Assembly: GCA_020847675.1 (NCBI GenBank)
Contig: JADLBN010000283.1
Span: forward strand, 1-36,489
DNA length: 36,489 bases
Source: Burkholderiales bacterium
Lineage (GTDB): Bacteria > Pseudomonadota > Gammaproteobacteria > Burkholderiales > Casimicrobiaceae
Direction of reading: 5' to 3'
Of the stretch, positions 22,606 through 31,526 are shown one piece after another (within the stretch, counting starts at the first letter, position 1; each line of letters starts with the position of its first letter). The notes under the pieces were generated by a model, which made no database searches, was not told where the DNA came from, and saw only the letters and a program-made list of their open reading frames with translations. A program made the translations under genes and the position numbers.

Positions 22606-23052
22606 ATGATGCGACTTCGCGTCGCCGCGTTGCTCTTCGCCGTTCCGCTCGCTGCGCTCGCCGCGACGTTCGAGCAGGAGAAGGCGTTCGTCGCCGCGTA
22701 CCGGAGTGCGTTCGAGGCGAAGGACGCGAAGGCGTTCGAGTCGCTTCTCTACACGAAGGGCGCAGACCCGCAGGCGCTCGGGTTCTACCGGATGATGATG
22801 ACCGAGGGCATGGGCTCGAAGATCTCGTCGATCGCGCTCGAGCCGCTGACCGACGCGGACAGGGCCGACGCCGCGAAGGCGATGCCCGCTCCGGGCGGCA
22901 GGACGCTCAGGCTGACGCTCGTGCCGGTGCGAAAGCTCGTGATCAAGCGCACGGGCAAGGACGCGAGCGGCAGTTCGTCGTCGACCTCGCGGGTCTACGT
23001 CGCGGAGGACGGCGGAAGGCTCGTCATTCCGGTCCCCGGGCCGGCGAAATAG
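22606..23052 (+). CDS. Secreted protein of unknown function
   Basis: 148 residues with a signal peptide (MMRLRVAALLFAVPLAALA, cleavage before ATFEQEK, about residue 20). The start of the mature part, EKAFVAAYRSAFEAKDAKAFESLLYTKG, is a helix pair like those of small NTF2-like or SnoaL-type proteins, but I cannot assign a family. The rest is beta-rich and ends with EDGGRLVIPVPGPAK. No cysteine or TM anchor is present, so it is likely a soluble periplasmic protein. GGAGGG lies seven bases before the ATG, and CACAAT about 27 bp upstream may be a -10. It lies 89 bp after tonB; a functional link is not shown. Confidence 0.78.
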   Translation: MMRLRVAALLFAVPLAALAATFEQEKAFVAAYRSAFEAKDAKAFESLLYTKGADPQALGFYRMMMTEGMGSKISSIALEPLTDADRADAAKAMPAPGGRTLRLTLVPVRKLVIKRTGKDASGSSSSTSRVYVAEDGGRLVIPVPGPAK

Positions 23053-23087
23053 GATTCGGCGGCGTTCCGGTTCGCGCGCGGCGGCCG

Positions 23088-23119
23088 GAAACGAAACGGG
23101 CGGCGAAGGATCGCCGCCC
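23088..23119 (-). terminator. Rho-independent terminator of efp
   Basis: On the minus strand GGGCGGCG (23119-23112) and CGCCGCCC (23105-23098) form a perfect eight-base stem with a six-base loop, followed by GTTTCGTTTC. It sits 24 bases after the efp stop. Confidence 0.75.
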
Positions 23120-23143
23120 GCCGACGCGCGGTGCGTCCGCCGT

Positions 23144-23698
23144 TCAGACGCGGCGCTTGTACTCGCCGGTGCGCGTGTCGACCTCGATCTTGTCGCCGGT
23201 GTTCACGAACAGCGGCACCGGGACCTCGAATCCGGTCGCGAGCTTCGCGGGCTTCAGCACCTTGCCCGAGGTGTCGCCCTTGACCGCGGGCTCGGTGTAG
23301 CTCACTTCGCGGACCACCGTGTTGGGAAGTTCTACCGCGATCGCGCGACCCTCGTAGAACGTGATCTCGCACTCGAGGCCTTCCTCGAGGTAGTTGAGCG
23401 CGTCGCCCATCGAGTCCTTCTCGACCTCGAACTGGTTGAACTCGCCGTCCATGAACACGTACATCGGGTCCGAGAAGTACGAGTAGGTGACTTCGCGCTT
23501 GTCGAGCTGGACCGTCTCGAACTTCTCGTCGGCGCGATAGATCGTCTCGGTGCCGGTGCCCGAGAGCAGGTTCCTGAGCTTCATCTTGACGACGGACGCG
23601 TTGCGGCCCGACTTCGAGAACTCGGCCTTCTGCACGACCATCGGATCCTTGCCGACCATGATCACGTTGCCGGCCCGGACTTCCTGGGCGATTTTCAT
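23144..23698 (-). CDS. efp: Elongation factor P (arginine-32 type)
   Basis: 184 residues, standard length. EF-P binds ribosomes stalled at polyproline stretches and promotes peptide bond formation. All three domains are complete (KOW-like N-domain 1-65, two OB-fold domains after it; [29 protein letters not shown] is the EF-P signature end region). The loop that reaches the peptidyl-transferase centre reads [10 protein letters not shown], with Arg32 at the tip, the type that EarP rhamnosylates, in contrast to the lysine of E. coli EF-P. ATG 23698 gives [11 protein letters not shown], as in relatives; CGGAG lies six bases upstream. earP lies directly upstream. Proline-rich TonB nearby is a likely client. 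Confidence 0.97.
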   Translation of the reverse strand: MKIAQEVRAGNVIMVGKDPMVVQKAEFSKSGRNASVVKMKLRNLLSGTGTETIYRADEKFETVQLDKREVTYSYFSDPMYVFMDGEFNQFEVEKDSMGDALNYLEEGLECEITFYEGRAIAVELPNTVVREVSYTEPAVKGDTSGKVLKPAKLATGFEVPVPLFVNTGDKIEVDTRTGEYKRRV

Positions 23699-23764
23699 CG
23701 GAGTCTCCGCAGGCGGCGGGCCCCTTGCGCGGCGGGCCGCCCGGTTGAATTTGGGGAACCTTGG

Positions 23765-23770
23765 ATTATA
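23765..23770 (-). promoter_or_regulatory. Internal promoter (-10) for efp at the earP stop codon
   Basis: A perfect minus-strand TATAAT (23770-23765) overlaps the earP stop TAA. No good -35 hexamer is seen, but the position suggests efp can be transcribed independently of earP with a leader of about 60 nt. Confidence 0.55.
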
Positions 23771-24908
23771 ACCGGCTTTCGACCCAGCGCACCAGTCCCG
23801 AAGCGAGGTCCGGGTGCGCCGCCAGGTGGTCGGCCCATTGGGCCGCATGGATGCGCAGCGTGGCGCGCGAGCGGTCGAACGCATCCCACGCGGCCGCGAG
23901 CGCGGTGCCGTCCGCACGGTTGATCGCTCCGTTGAACGCGCGCACCGCGTCGGCCGCCTCGGCAGGCGCGCCCTGCAGGAAACGGTCGTGGAACGCGCCG
24001 ATCTTGGCGAATTGCGCTCCGTCGTCCTGCGGATACGCGTGCCACGCGAACGGCATCGCCGCCCATTGCGCCCGCACGAAGGAGTCCTCGCCGCGCACGA
24101 GCGCGAAGTCGCACGACCACAGCAACGCGTCGAACTCGCGCTGCGGCACGAACGGAATCGACGCGAGCGTCAGCGCGCCGCGAACGACAGGGGCGCCGGG
24201 CTGCGGTACGGCTCCGCCACACCAGCGATCGAGCGCGCCCTCGGCCGCGCCCTGCGGCACGAGCGCGACCACCGGGTCGCCGCCTTCGGACCACGCGTCG
24301 AAGAGGTCCGGGAGCGCCGCGGTCGGATAGCAGAACACGAGGCCGACGCGCGCGCGAGTCGGGACCGTCACGCCGAGCGCTGACAGCACGGCGGCGGCTG
24401 CGCCGGGGTCGCGCCGGAACCTGTCGCGCCGTTCGAGGAGATCTCCCTCACGGAGCAGTCCGCCGGTCGCGGACGTGAATCCCGGGCACCAGTAGTGCCG
24501 TGCGAGACCGGTGTGCGGTTCGGGCGATGCTCTCAGGTGCGCGTCGTCGACCCAGGCCTCCGCCGACAGGTACTCGAGAACGGCCCAGGCAGGCGGACGC
24601 GCGGCGGATGCCATCGCGTCGATCCACGACGCCGGCAGGCCGCCACCGAACGCGTCGATGACGACGTCGCCGGGTGTCCAGCGGGCGTCGGCGGGGCCGC
24701 GTCGGACCTGCACGCCCTCGGCCTCGGCGGGTCTCGTGGGATCGATGCCCGGAACGAGGAGCGCGAGCGGAGCGAAGTCGTCGATCCACAGCGTGACGCG
24801 CTGGCGGTGTTCGTGCGCGAGCTGGCGCGCGAGCCGCCACGCGACCCCGGCGTCGCCGTAGTTGTCGACGACCCGACAGACGATGTCCCAGCGAAGTTGC
24901 GCGCGCAT
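23766..24908 (-). CDS. earP: EF-P arginine rhamnosyltransferase EarP
   Basis: 380 residues, the usual length. EarP transfers rhamnose from dTDP-rhamnose to Arg32 of EF-P with inversion, which activates EF-P. It is a GT-B glycosyltransferase (GT104). Visible signatures are the N-terminal [18 protein letters not shown] with the catalytic acidic residues (Asp15, Asp19), [13 protein letters not shown], the GT-B linker region near 185, and [19 protein letters not shown] (272-290) with Glu274 that contacts the nucleotide sugar. The ATG 24908 gives [13 protein letters not shown]. The stop is 67 bp upstream of the efp ATG on the same strand, so earP-efp form a functional pair. The dTDP-rhamnose genes are not in the window. 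Confidence 0.96.
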   Translation of the reverse strand: MRAQLRWDIVCRVVDNYGDAGVAWRLARQLAHEHRQRVTLWIDDFAPLALLVPGIDPTRPAEAEGVQVRRGPADARWTPGDVVIDAFGGGLPASWIDAMASAARPPAWAVLEYLSAEAWVDDAHLRASPEPHTGLARHYWCPGFTSATGGLLREGDLLERRDRFRRDPGAAAAVLSALGVTVPTRARVGLVFCYPTAALPDLFDAWSEGGDPVVALVPQGAAEGALDRWCGGAVPQPGAPVVRGALTLASIPFVPQREFDALLWSCDFALVRGEDSFVRAQWAAMPFAWHAYPQDDGAQFAKIGAFHDRFLQGAPAEAADAVRAFNGAINRADGTALAAAWDAFDRSRATLRIHAAQWADHLAAHPDLASGLVRWVESRL

Positions 24909-25001
24909 CCGGCCGATCCTGCGTCGGAGCGATTATCGCCGCAGCGGGCCGGAGGGCGCGGGAATGCAGCTTGCTAGAATCCGCGCAGGAGCCTTCGCCC
25001 A

Positions 25002-25670
25002 ATGCCAACCGATCCCGCTGGTCCCGCCATCGACGTCGTCTCGGACGTCGTCTGCCCGTGGTGCTACATCGGCAAGCGTCACCTCGAGACTGCGCTCGCC
25101 ACGCTCGCGCACGCGGGTGATGCCGTACCCGTCGTGCGCTGGCATCCGTTCGAACTCGATCCTGGCGTGCCGCGCGACGGAATCGACCGGGGCCAGTACA
25201 TGGAGCGCAAGTTCGGCGGCCCTGCCCGCCTCGCGCAGGTCCACGACCGCGTCCGGCGCGCGGGCACGCAGGCCGGCATCCGGTTCGAATTCGAGCGCAT
25301 CGCCGTCCAGCCCAACACGCGCGACGCCCATCGCCTGATCGCCTGGGCGCAGCAGCGCGGCGATGCGATGCCCCTCGTCGAGCGCCTGTTTGCCGCGTTC
25401 TTCGTCGAAGGCCGCTCGCTTGCGTCGCGGGAGGTCCTCGCCGATCTCGCCGCCGAGGCGGGCGAGGATCGCGCTGCCGCAGCCGACTTCCTCAAGTCGA
25501 TGACGGGCGAATCCGAGGTGGCGGACGCCGAAGCACGGGCCGCGTCGCTCGGCGTGACCGGCGTGCCGTTCTTCATCATCGACGGCCGCTTCGGCTTGTC
25601 CGGCGCCCAGCCGGCGGAGGCCATCGTCGAAGCGCTTCGCCGCGCGCGCCAGCCGCAGGCGGCGGACTGA
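25002..25670 (+). CDS. DsbA-family oxidoreductase (FrnE-like)
   Basis: 222-residue cytoplasmic thioredoxin-fold protein of the FrnE/2-hydroxychromene-2-carboxylate isomerase-like branch of DsbA. The redox motif CPWC (18-21) is seen in SDVVCPWCYIGKRHLE, followed by RWHPFELDPGVP and a helical insert with NTRDAHRLIAWAQQRG (the typical NT.xAHR box). The cis-Pro loop reads GVTGVPFFIIDGRFGLSGAQP near residue 185. Relatives act as disulfide oxidoreductases or polyketide isomerases; the reaction here is not determinable. ATG 25002 follows AGGAG (24987-24991) by ten bases and a TAGAAT (24975-24980). It is divergent from earP with 93 bp between them. Confidence 0.92.
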   Translation: MPTDPAGPAIDVVSDVVCPWCYIGKRHLETALATLAHAGDAVPVVRWHPFELDPGVPRDGIDRGQYMERKFGGPARLAQVHDRVRRAGTQAGIRFEFERIAVQPNTRDAHRLIAWAQQRGDAMPLVERLFAAFFVEGRSLASREVLADLAAEAGEDRAAAADFLKSMTGESEVADAEARAASLGVTGVPFFIIDGRFGLSGAQPAEAIVEALRRARQPQAAD

Positions 25671-25689
25671 CGCCGAATCGGTCTGACCA

Positions 25690-25715
25690 CCTCAACGCGC
25701 CGACGGTCGTTGAGG
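25690..25715. promoter_or_regulatory. Inverted repeat, candidate operator
   Basis: CCTCAACG (25690-25697) and CGTTGAGG (25708-25715) are a perfect eight-base inverted repeat with a ten-base spacer, five bases upstream of the -35 of the next promoter. Placement suits an activator site; no T run follows that would make it a terminator for the upstream gene. Confidence 0.45.
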
Positions 25716-25720
25716 ATCGG

Positions 25721-25749
25721 TTGAAGTCCGTTTGCGCGCGGCCTAAGAT
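25721..25749 (+). promoter_or_regulatory. Sigma-70 promoter of the CTERM-like protein gene
   Basis: TTGAAG (25721-25726), 17 bp, TAAGAT (25744-25749). A leader of about 60 nt precedes the ATG, with GGAGGGG as ribosome-binding site. Confidence 0.7.
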
Positions 25750-25814
25750 GGGTACAGGGATGCTCTCCCCGTTCCAAGGGGGCCGGAAGTCCGAATCGAC
25801 GCAGGGAGGGGACC

Positions 25815-26414
25815 ATGGGCGGATCGTCCGTGTTTCGCGCGTTCGTTCTGGCTGGGGCGCTTGCCGCTGCGCCCGTCGCGAGCGCCATCGACTTCACGCT
25901 GATCTCGATCGGCCAGGCGCCGTCGGGCGTCTGCGACAACAACCAGATCACGAACGTGGTCGGCGTCGCGGTCTCGTACAACCTCCTCGACAACGGTAAC
26001 GGCGTCGACAACATCCGTTTCACCTGGACGATCACGCCGTCCGTCGGGTCGCCCTTCGTCCAGTCCCAGTCGTTCTGGTTCGATCCCGAGTCCGCGGTGC
26101 AGATGGACGTGCAGGACTGGTTCGACAACGAATTCGGCGGCTCGGTGCCGGTTCCCGGAAATCCCTCGCCACCCTGGACCGGCACGATCGTAGGCTCGCC
26201 GATTGACGGCGGCGGCAACGTCGTGGGGACCTCGGCGCGTTTCACGATCCATTGCTCGGCCAACGGGCAGGCGACGCTCGACGACGTCGTGACCAATATC
26301 GGAGCACCGAAGGCGGCGCCGGTTCCGGTGGACGCGCCGGCGGCGCTGGCCGCGCTGATCCTCGCTTGCCTCGGGCTGGGGATGCGCCTCGCCGCGCGGC
26401 GCCGGCGCGCATAG
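25815..26414 (+). CDS. Secreted protein with C-terminal sorting-like signal (PEP-CTERM-like layout)
   Basis: 199 residues. A signal peptide (cleavage about VASA-ID, residue 24) is followed by a beta-rich, cysteine-poor domain; Cys40 and Cys147 could form one disulfide. The C-terminus has the tripartite sorting layout: short motif VPVDAP (170-175), a hydrophobic helix AALAALILACLGLGMRL, then RRRR. This matches exosortase-type or IPTL-CTERM-type tails in shape but lacks the canonical PEP or IPTL motif, so the family is uncertain. It could equally be a plain C-terminal membrane anchor. GGAGGGG supports ATG 25815, and a good promoter and inverted repeat lie upstream. No exosortase gene is present in the window. 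Confidence 0.75.
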   Translation: MGGSSVFRAFVLAGALAAAPVASAIDFTLISIGQAPSGVCDNNQITNVVGVAVSYNLLDNGNGVDNIRFTWTITPSVGSPFVQSQSFWFDPESAVQMDVQDWFDNEFGGSVPVPGNPSPPWTGTIVGSPIDGGGNVVGTSARFTIHCSANGQATLDDVVTNIGAPKAAPVPVDAPAALAALILACLGLGMRLAARRRRA

Positions 26415-26452
26415 GTCGATCGTCGGCCGGAGCCAACCCTTCGACGTGAAGG

Positions 26453-26484
26453 CCCGAGCGTCGGCCAGAAGGCCGACCCTCGGG
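26453..26484. terminator. Long hairpin between convergent genes
   Basis: A 14-base stem with one mismatch (26453-26466 with 26471-26484; arms CCCGAGCGTCGGCC and GGCCGACCCTCGGG) and an AGAA loop lies between two gene ends. No T run follows. It probably limits read-through in both directions. Confidence 0.55.
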
Positions 26485-26494
26485 AGGCGGCCAC

Positions 26495-28294
26495 TCAGAA
26501 CGCCTCGTCCCAGGGCATCGACAGGCGCTTGGCCGCGCTGATCACGCCGACCATGCTGTAGGTCTGCACGAAGTTGCCCCAGGGTTCTCGCGTCGCCGGG
26601 TCGAGGTGCTCGGCGAGGAGGCCGAGCCCCGTGCGGCAGGCGAGGAGCCTCCCGTAGAGTTCGCGCGCTTCGTCGCGGCGCCCGAGCCGCGCGAGGGCGT
26701 TGACGTACCAGAACGTGCAGACGACGAATGCGTTCTCCGGCGCGCCGAAGTCGTCGTGCTCGACGTAGCGGAACACGAAGTCGCCGCGCTTCAGTTCGCG
26801 CCCGATCGCCTCGACGGTCGACGCGAAGCGAGGATCGTCGGCCGGGAGGAAGTTGAGCTCCGCGAGCAAGAGGAGGCTCGCGTCCAGCGCCTCGCCGCCG
26901 GCGCTCGCGACGTAGGCTCCGCGCGCCTCGTTCCAGCACTTCGCGCGGATGAAGTCGCGGATGCGGTCCGCTTCGACGCGCCAGCGGCGCGCGCGGTCGG
27001 GGAGCGCGAGGCGCGCAGCGATGCGCGAGAGGCGGTCGCAGGCCGCCCAGCACATCACCGACGACCAGGTGTGGACGCGCAGGCGACCGCGCAGTTCCCA
27101 CAGTCCCGCATCCGGCTGGTCGTGCAGCGCGATCGCGCGTTCGCCCAGGGGCTCCAGCCGCGCGAGCAGCGCCTCGTCGCCGCGCTGCGCGAGGCGCTCG
27201 TCGAAGAACGCGTGCGTGACCGCGAGCACGACCGACCCGTAGGCGTCGTGCTGCGCCTGCAGGTAGGCCTGGTTGCCGACGCGCACCGGACCGATGCCGC
27301 GGTAGCCGGGGAGCGAGGCGACGACGCGCTCGTCGATCGCCGCGTCGCCCGCGATCGAGTAGACCGGCTGCAGCGGCGCGCCGTCCACGCTCGCCGCGAT
27401 CGTCGCGAGGTAGCGCATGTAGCCTTCCAGCGTCGCCGTCGCGCCAAGGCGGTTGAGCGCGTCGACGACGAAGTAGCCGTCGCGCAGCCAGCAGTAGCGG
27501 TAGTCCCAGTTGCGCCCGCTGTCCGGCGCCTCGGGGATCGAGGTCGTCATGGCGGCGACGATGGCCCCGGTGTCCTCGTCGGCGTTGAGCTTCAGCGTGA
27601 TCGCGGCGCGGATCACGTCGGCCTGCCACTCGTAGGGAATCGCGAGCCGGCGAACCCAGTCGTGCCACCACGCGACCGTTTCGTCGATCGCCCTGCGCGC
27701 GAACGCGGACGGCGCGCCCGGCAGCGGCTCGTCGGTGCCGAACACGAGCGTGCAGCTCTCCTCGAGCAGGAACGGCCGCTCGTCGGCGATGGCGGTGAGC
27801 GAGGCGTCGGTGGTGAGCCGCAGCGCGAGGTCGCGGGCGACGTAGCGTATGTGGTGGCTGCCGGCGGTCGTCTCGGGGCGCTTCGCTCCCCACTCGCAGG
27901 CGGGCCTCAGCCGCACGGTGATGCGTGGCCGTCCGGCGATCCGCTGGACGTGGCGCACGAGCGTGTGCGGCACGTGGATGCGGTCGTGCTCGAAGTGACG
28001 CGGAACGCAGTCGACGATCTCGATCTCGCCGCCGTCGCGGTCGACGAGGCGCGTGGACAGCACCGCGGTGTTGCGCAGGTAGGCCTGCGAGGCGTGCGCA
28101 AGCCCGTCGAGTTCGATCGAGAACACGCCGCGGGCGTCCTCGGGCGTCGCGTCGTCCAGCAGCGCGCAGAACACCGGGTCGGCGTCGAAACGCGGGAAGC
28201 AGCCCCAGACGACCGAGCCTTCCGGGTCGATCAGGAGGCCGATGCGCCCGTTGCCGACGAGCGCGAGGTCGAGGTGCCGCCGGGTGCCGGTCAT
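26495..28294 (-). CDS. Glycoside hydrolase family 15 protein (glucoamylase/trehalase-like)
   Basis: 599 residues. GH15 enzymes cleave alpha-glucosidic bonds, releasing glucose; some bacterial members are trehalases. The N-terminal beta domain (LALVGNGRIGLLIDPEGSVVWGCFPRFD type start, about 8-200) precedes the (alpha/alpha)6 barrel. Active-site signatures are SGRNWDYRYCWLRDGYF (259-275), the general acid region DAGLWELRG with Glu400, and the base region LLAEHLDPATREPWGNFVQTYS with Glu562. The protein has no signal peptide, so it is cytoplasmic and would act on imported or internal sugar. Its ATG overlaps the otsB stop by four bases (ATGA), making it the third gene of the trehalose operon; a trehalose- or maltodextrin-directed role is inferred from that. 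Confidence 0.93.
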   Translation of the reverse strand: MTGTRRHLDLALVGNGRIGLLIDPEGSVVWGCFPRFDADPVFCALLDDATPEDARGVFSIELDGLAHASQAYLRNTAVLSTRLVDRDGGEIEIVDCVPRHFEHDRIHVPHTLVRHVQRIAGRPRITVRLRPACEWGAKRPETTAGSHHIRYVARDLALRLTTDASLTAIADERPFLLEESCTLVFGTDEPLPGAPSAFARRAIDETVAWWHDWVRRLAIPYEWQADVIRAAITLKLNADEDTGAIVAAMTTSIPEAPDSGRNWDYRYCWLRDGYFVVDALNRLGATATLEGYMRYLATIAASVDGAPLQPVYSIAGDAAIDERVVASLPGYRGIGPVRVGNQAYLQAQHDAYGSVVLAVTHAFFDERLAQRGDEALLARLEPLGERAIALHDQPDAGLWELRGRLRVHTWSSVMCWAACDRLSRIAARLALPDRARRWRVEADRIRDFIRAKCWNEARGAYVASAGGEALDASLLLLAELNFLPADDPRFASTVEAIGRELKRGDFVFRYVEHDDFGAPENAFVVCTFWYVNALARLGRRDEARELYGRLLACRTGLGLLAEHLDPATREPWGNFVQTYSMVGVISAAKRLSMPWDEAF

Positions 28295-29079
28295 GCGGCG
28301 GACGGAGGTGCGAGCGTGGAGATCCAGGTGCGCACCGCATCGACGTCGGGCAGGCGGTAGCGGGCGAACGTGGATCCCTTGCCGACCTTGACGGCGACGC
28401 CGCCGACGCGCTGGACGAACCGGAAACCCGGCTCGTCGCCGCGGTCGTCGCCGACGAACACCGGCCGGCGCCCCGCGAACGGGGCTTCGGCGAGGAACTG
28501 CGCGATCGCGCGCCCCTTGTCGGGGCCGCCGGGCCGCACCTCGACCAGCTTCTTGCCGCCCTCGGCGGTCCAGCCGTCGACCTCGGTCACGACGTGGCGG
28601 ATCGACCGGTGCACGAGCCCCGCGAGTTCCGGCACGGCACGGTAGTGCACGGCGAGCGAAGCTCCCTTGTGCTCGACGAGGAGGCCCGGATGCCGCGTCG
28701 CGAAGGCGGCGACGAGATCGCGCAGCCGGTCGAGCGTCGCCGGGTCGCCGGCGTGCAGGTGCATCGCGCCGTCGCGGCTGCGCCGCTCGCAGCCGTGCTG
28801 TCCGGCGATCGGCAGCGCGAGACCGGGCAGCAGGCGGTCGACGTCGCGGATCGAGCGCCCGGTGATCAGCGCGAGCGCGCCGTCCAGCACACGCGAGGTC
28901 GATGCCAGCATCGGGCGGAGCGCCGGGTCGACGTCGACGCGGTCCGGCGCTGGCGCGAGGTCGACGAGGGTGCCGTCGATGTCGAGGAACAGCGCGTCGG
29001 TGGCGTCGAGCGGAGGGGGGCGGCGGCGGGGCGCCGCACGCGCCGCGCCGGCGCCGCGTTGCGTCTGCGTTTCGATCAT
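28291..29079 (-). CDS. otsB: Trehalose-6-phosphate phosphatase
   Basis: 262 residues. OtsB removes phosphate from trehalose-6-phosphate, the second step of trehalose synthesis. It is a HAD phosphatase: nucleophile motif FLDIDGTLVDLAP (Asp33, Asp35), motif II ALITGRS near 70, Lys188 in GGPDKGRA, and motif III FVGDDRGDEPGF (about 208-219; Asp211, Asp212, Asp215). The N-terminal ~25 residues are basic and low-complexity (RAAPRRRPPP). The start ATG 29079 overlaps the otsA stop by four bases, and the stop overlaps the GH15 start by four bases. No separate ribosome-binding sites are seen, so translation is coupled. Confidence 0.96.
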   Translation of the reverse strand: MIETQTQRGAGAARAAPRRRPPPLDATDALFLDIDGTLVDLAPAPDRVDVDPALRPMLASTSRVLDGALALITGRSIRDVDRLLPGLALPIAGQHGCERRSRDGAMHLHAGDPATLDRLRDLVAAFATRHPGLLVEHKGASLAVHYRAVPELAGLVHRSIRHVVTEVDGWTAEGGKKLVEVRPGGPDKGRAIAQFLAEAPFAGRRPVFVGDDRGDEPGFRFVQRVGGVAVKVGKGSTFARYRLPDVDAVRTWISTLAPPSAA

Positions 29080-31310
29080 GCGGGCAGCGCGCCCTCTTTG
29101 ACCCGCCGGCCGAGCGTGTGGCGCTGGCGGATCGCCGCGGCATCCATCAGCATGCGCCCGGCCCAGCTGTATACGTTGAACTCGCGCAGGAGCCCGCGCA
29201 TGATGCGCATGCGATCGCGCTGCTCGTCCTCGGGCATCGACAACGCGCGGTGGATCGCGGCGGCGAAGCGGTCGGTGTCGTAGGGATTGACGATGAGCGC
29301 CTCCGGCAGTTCGCGCGACGCTCCGGCGAACTGCGACAGCACGAGGACGCCGCGCTCGTCGTCGCGTGCCGCGACGAACTCCTTCGCGACGAGGTTCATG
29401 CCGTCGTGCAGGCTCGACACGATGCAGACGTCGCTCGCGCGGTAGTACTCGTACACGGCGTCGGCCTCGTGGTGCTCGGCGAGCAGCCGGATCGGGACGA
29501 AGGCCGGCGCCGCGTGCTTCGCGTTGATCTCGTCGGCGAGCGCCTTCGCGCGAGTGGCGTAGTCGCGGTAGTCGGTGATCGTGCCGCGCGTGGGCGCCGC
29601 CACCTGCACGAACGCGAAGCGGCCGGCCCACTCGGGGTGGCGTTCGAGCAGCCGATCGATCGCGTGGAAGCGCTCGAGGATGCCCTTGGTGTAGTCGAGG
29701 CGGTCGATGCCCACGCCGAGCTTCACGTCGTGCGAGAGCCCGAGCCGGTCGCGCACGGCGGCGCGCGCGTGCCCCACGCCCCACTGGCGCGCGAGCGGTT
29801 CGGGCGGCCAGGCGATCGAGATCGGGTATCGGCGCACCGCGGTCGCGTGTCCCGAGACGTGGACCTCCGAAGTCTCGCGGTCGACGCGCGCCTCCAGCAC
29901 GCGGTCGACCGTGTCGAGGAAGTTGTTGCAGTGGAACCGGGTGTGGAACCCGAGGATGCTGCTGCCGAGCAGGCCGTCGAGGAGTTCCGCGCGCCATGGA
30001 CAGATCGAGAACGCTTCGGGGTTCGGCCACGGGATGTGCCAGAACGTGACCACGGTCGCGCTGGGCAGGCGCTCGCGGATCATCTTCGGCAGGAGCGCGA
30101 AGTGGTAGTCCTGGACGAGCACGATCGGGGCGGCGGTGCGTGCCTCCGCGGCGACCGCGTCGGCGAACTTCGCGTTCACCTCGCGGTAGCGCGCGAAGTC
30201 CGACGAGCGGAACACCGGGCGGACGTGTGCGATGTGGCACAGCGGCCACAGGCCTTCGTTCGCGAAGCCGCTGTAGTAGCCGTCCTCCTCGTCCTTCGTG
30301 AGCCAGATCCGGCGCAGGCGGTAGGCGGACTCGCCCGGCGGTACCTCGACCCGGTCGTGCGCGTCGACCGTCTCGCGGTCGGCGCTGCCGCTGCCGTGCG
30401 CGATCCAGGTGCCCGCCGTCGCGCGCATCACCGGTTCGAGCGCGGTGACGAGCCCGGACGCAGGATGCTGCACGCGGACGCCTTCGTCGGTGCGCACGTG
30501 GATGTAGGGCTCGCGGTTCGACACGACGATCACGTCGCCGCCGCCGGGCTCGCGCTCGAGGATCGCGCGAAGGCTCGCCGGCGACCAGGCGAGCTGGCCC
30601 TCGTCGCGCGGCCGGTAGCGCTCCTCGAGTTCGCGGATGAGTTCGCGGACGTCCCCGGCGATCGGGCGGAGTTCGGGAGTCGAGAACGCCGCGCCCCCGG
30701 CCGGGCGGACGAGGCCCTCGCCGCGCAGGAGTGCGCGCAGGCCGTTCACCCATCCGCGCCACGAGAGTTGCGCGACGATCACCGTGATCAGCGCGACGAG
30801 GAACGCGAGCACGGCGAAGAACGCGAACAGGTAGAGGCGCGTCTCCTCGCTGCGCTTTTCGACGAAGCTCATGTCGTGCAGGATCGCGAGCTGCGCCGGA
30901 CCCGCGGCACCGGCGTCGATCGGCGCCACCGACAGGTGCAGCATGCCGTGGGCGGTGTTGATCAGCGACTTCGCGGTGCTCGCGGGGGCGCGGAGCGCCG
31001 AGCAGGCGATGCCGGACGGAAATCCGGGCGTGGCGATCGGCATCGCGTGTCCCGCGATGCACAGTCCCACCGCGTAGAGCCGCTCGTCCTGCGTGAGGTG
31101 GCGGAAGAACTGCTCGATGCGCGGCGTGGAGCCGGTCAGCACGAGGCCGGAGAGCGGCTCGCTGACCGCGTTGGCAATGAGCGAGCTGCGCACGTCGAGA
31201 TCGCGCACGACCCAGCGCAGCATCAGCGAGTCGGCGAGCGGGACGGCCGCGTAGGCGAACAGCCCCACGACGAGCATCAGCGGCAGCAGGAACCGGAGCG
31301 ACAGACGCAT
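29076..31310 (-). CDS. otsA: Membrane-anchored trehalose-6-phosphate synthase (sensor-like N-terminus plus GT20)
   Basis: 744 residues, about 270 more than E. coli OtsA. The N-terminus is a sensor-like module: TM1 about 7-27, an extracytoplasmic domain about 30-155, TM2 about 159-182, and a linker with HAMP-like spacing ([13 protein letters not shown]). The GT20 domain follows from about 260: [64 protein letters not shown] and [15 protein letters not shown] are the standard UDP-glucose and glucose-6-P binding motifs, all intact. It makes trehalose-6-phosphate in the cytoplasm. ATG 31310 begins directly before TM1; an open frame extends upstream but is Pro/Arg-rich. otsB and GH15 are coupled downstream. 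A minus-strand TACCGT lies seven bases before the ATG. Confidence 0.94.
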   Translation of the reverse strand: MRLSLRFLLPLMLVVGLFAYAAVPLADSLMLRWVVRDLDVRSSLIANAVSEPLSGLVLTGSTPRIEQFFRHLTQDERLYAVGLCIAGHAMPIATPGFPSGIACSALRAPASTAKSLINTAHGMLHLSVAPIDAGAAGPAQLAILHDMSFVEKRSEETRLYLFAFFAVLAFLVALITVIVAQLSWRGWVNGLRALLRGEGLVRPAGGAAFSTPELRPIAGDVRELIRELEERYRPRDEGQLAWSPASLRAILEREPGGGDVIVVSNREPYIHVRTDEGVRVQHPASGLVTALEPVMRATAGTWIAHGSGSADRETVDAHDRVEVPPGESAYRLRRIWLTKDEEDGYYSGFANEGLWPLCHIAHVRPVFRSSDFARYREVNAKFADAVAAEARTAAPIVLVQDYHFALLPKMIRERLPSATVVTFWHIPWPNPEAFSICPWRAELLDGLLGSSILGFHTRFHCNNFLDTVDRVLEARVDRETSEVHVSGHATAVRRYPISIAWPPEPLARQWGVGHARAAVRDRLGLSHDVKLGVGIDRLDYTKGILERFHAIDRLLERHPEWAGRFAFVQVAAPTRGTITDYRDYATRAKALADEINAKHAAPAFVPIRLLAEHHEADAVYEYYRASDVCIVSSLHDGMNLVAKEFVAARDDERGVLVLSQFAGASRELPEALIVNPYDTDRFAAAIHRALSMPEDEQRDRMRIMRGLLREFNVYSWAGRMLMDAAAIRQRHTLGRRVKEGALPA

Positions 31311-31526
31311 CCGGACGACGGTAGCGGTCCGACCCGGGAGGGTCTGTCGGACGGACGCCGATCCGCCCGGGGCGACGGCCGCGGTCCGCGGGCGGGGAGG
31401 CGCGGAGCGTCGGATCGGGACCCGGCCGGTCGGCGAACGGCCGCCAAGCGCCGGGATCGCGTCGGCGGCCAGAGCCAACCCATTGAAATCAGGACGCTAA
31501 ATGCAATGGCCCCGAACGGTGCGCAC

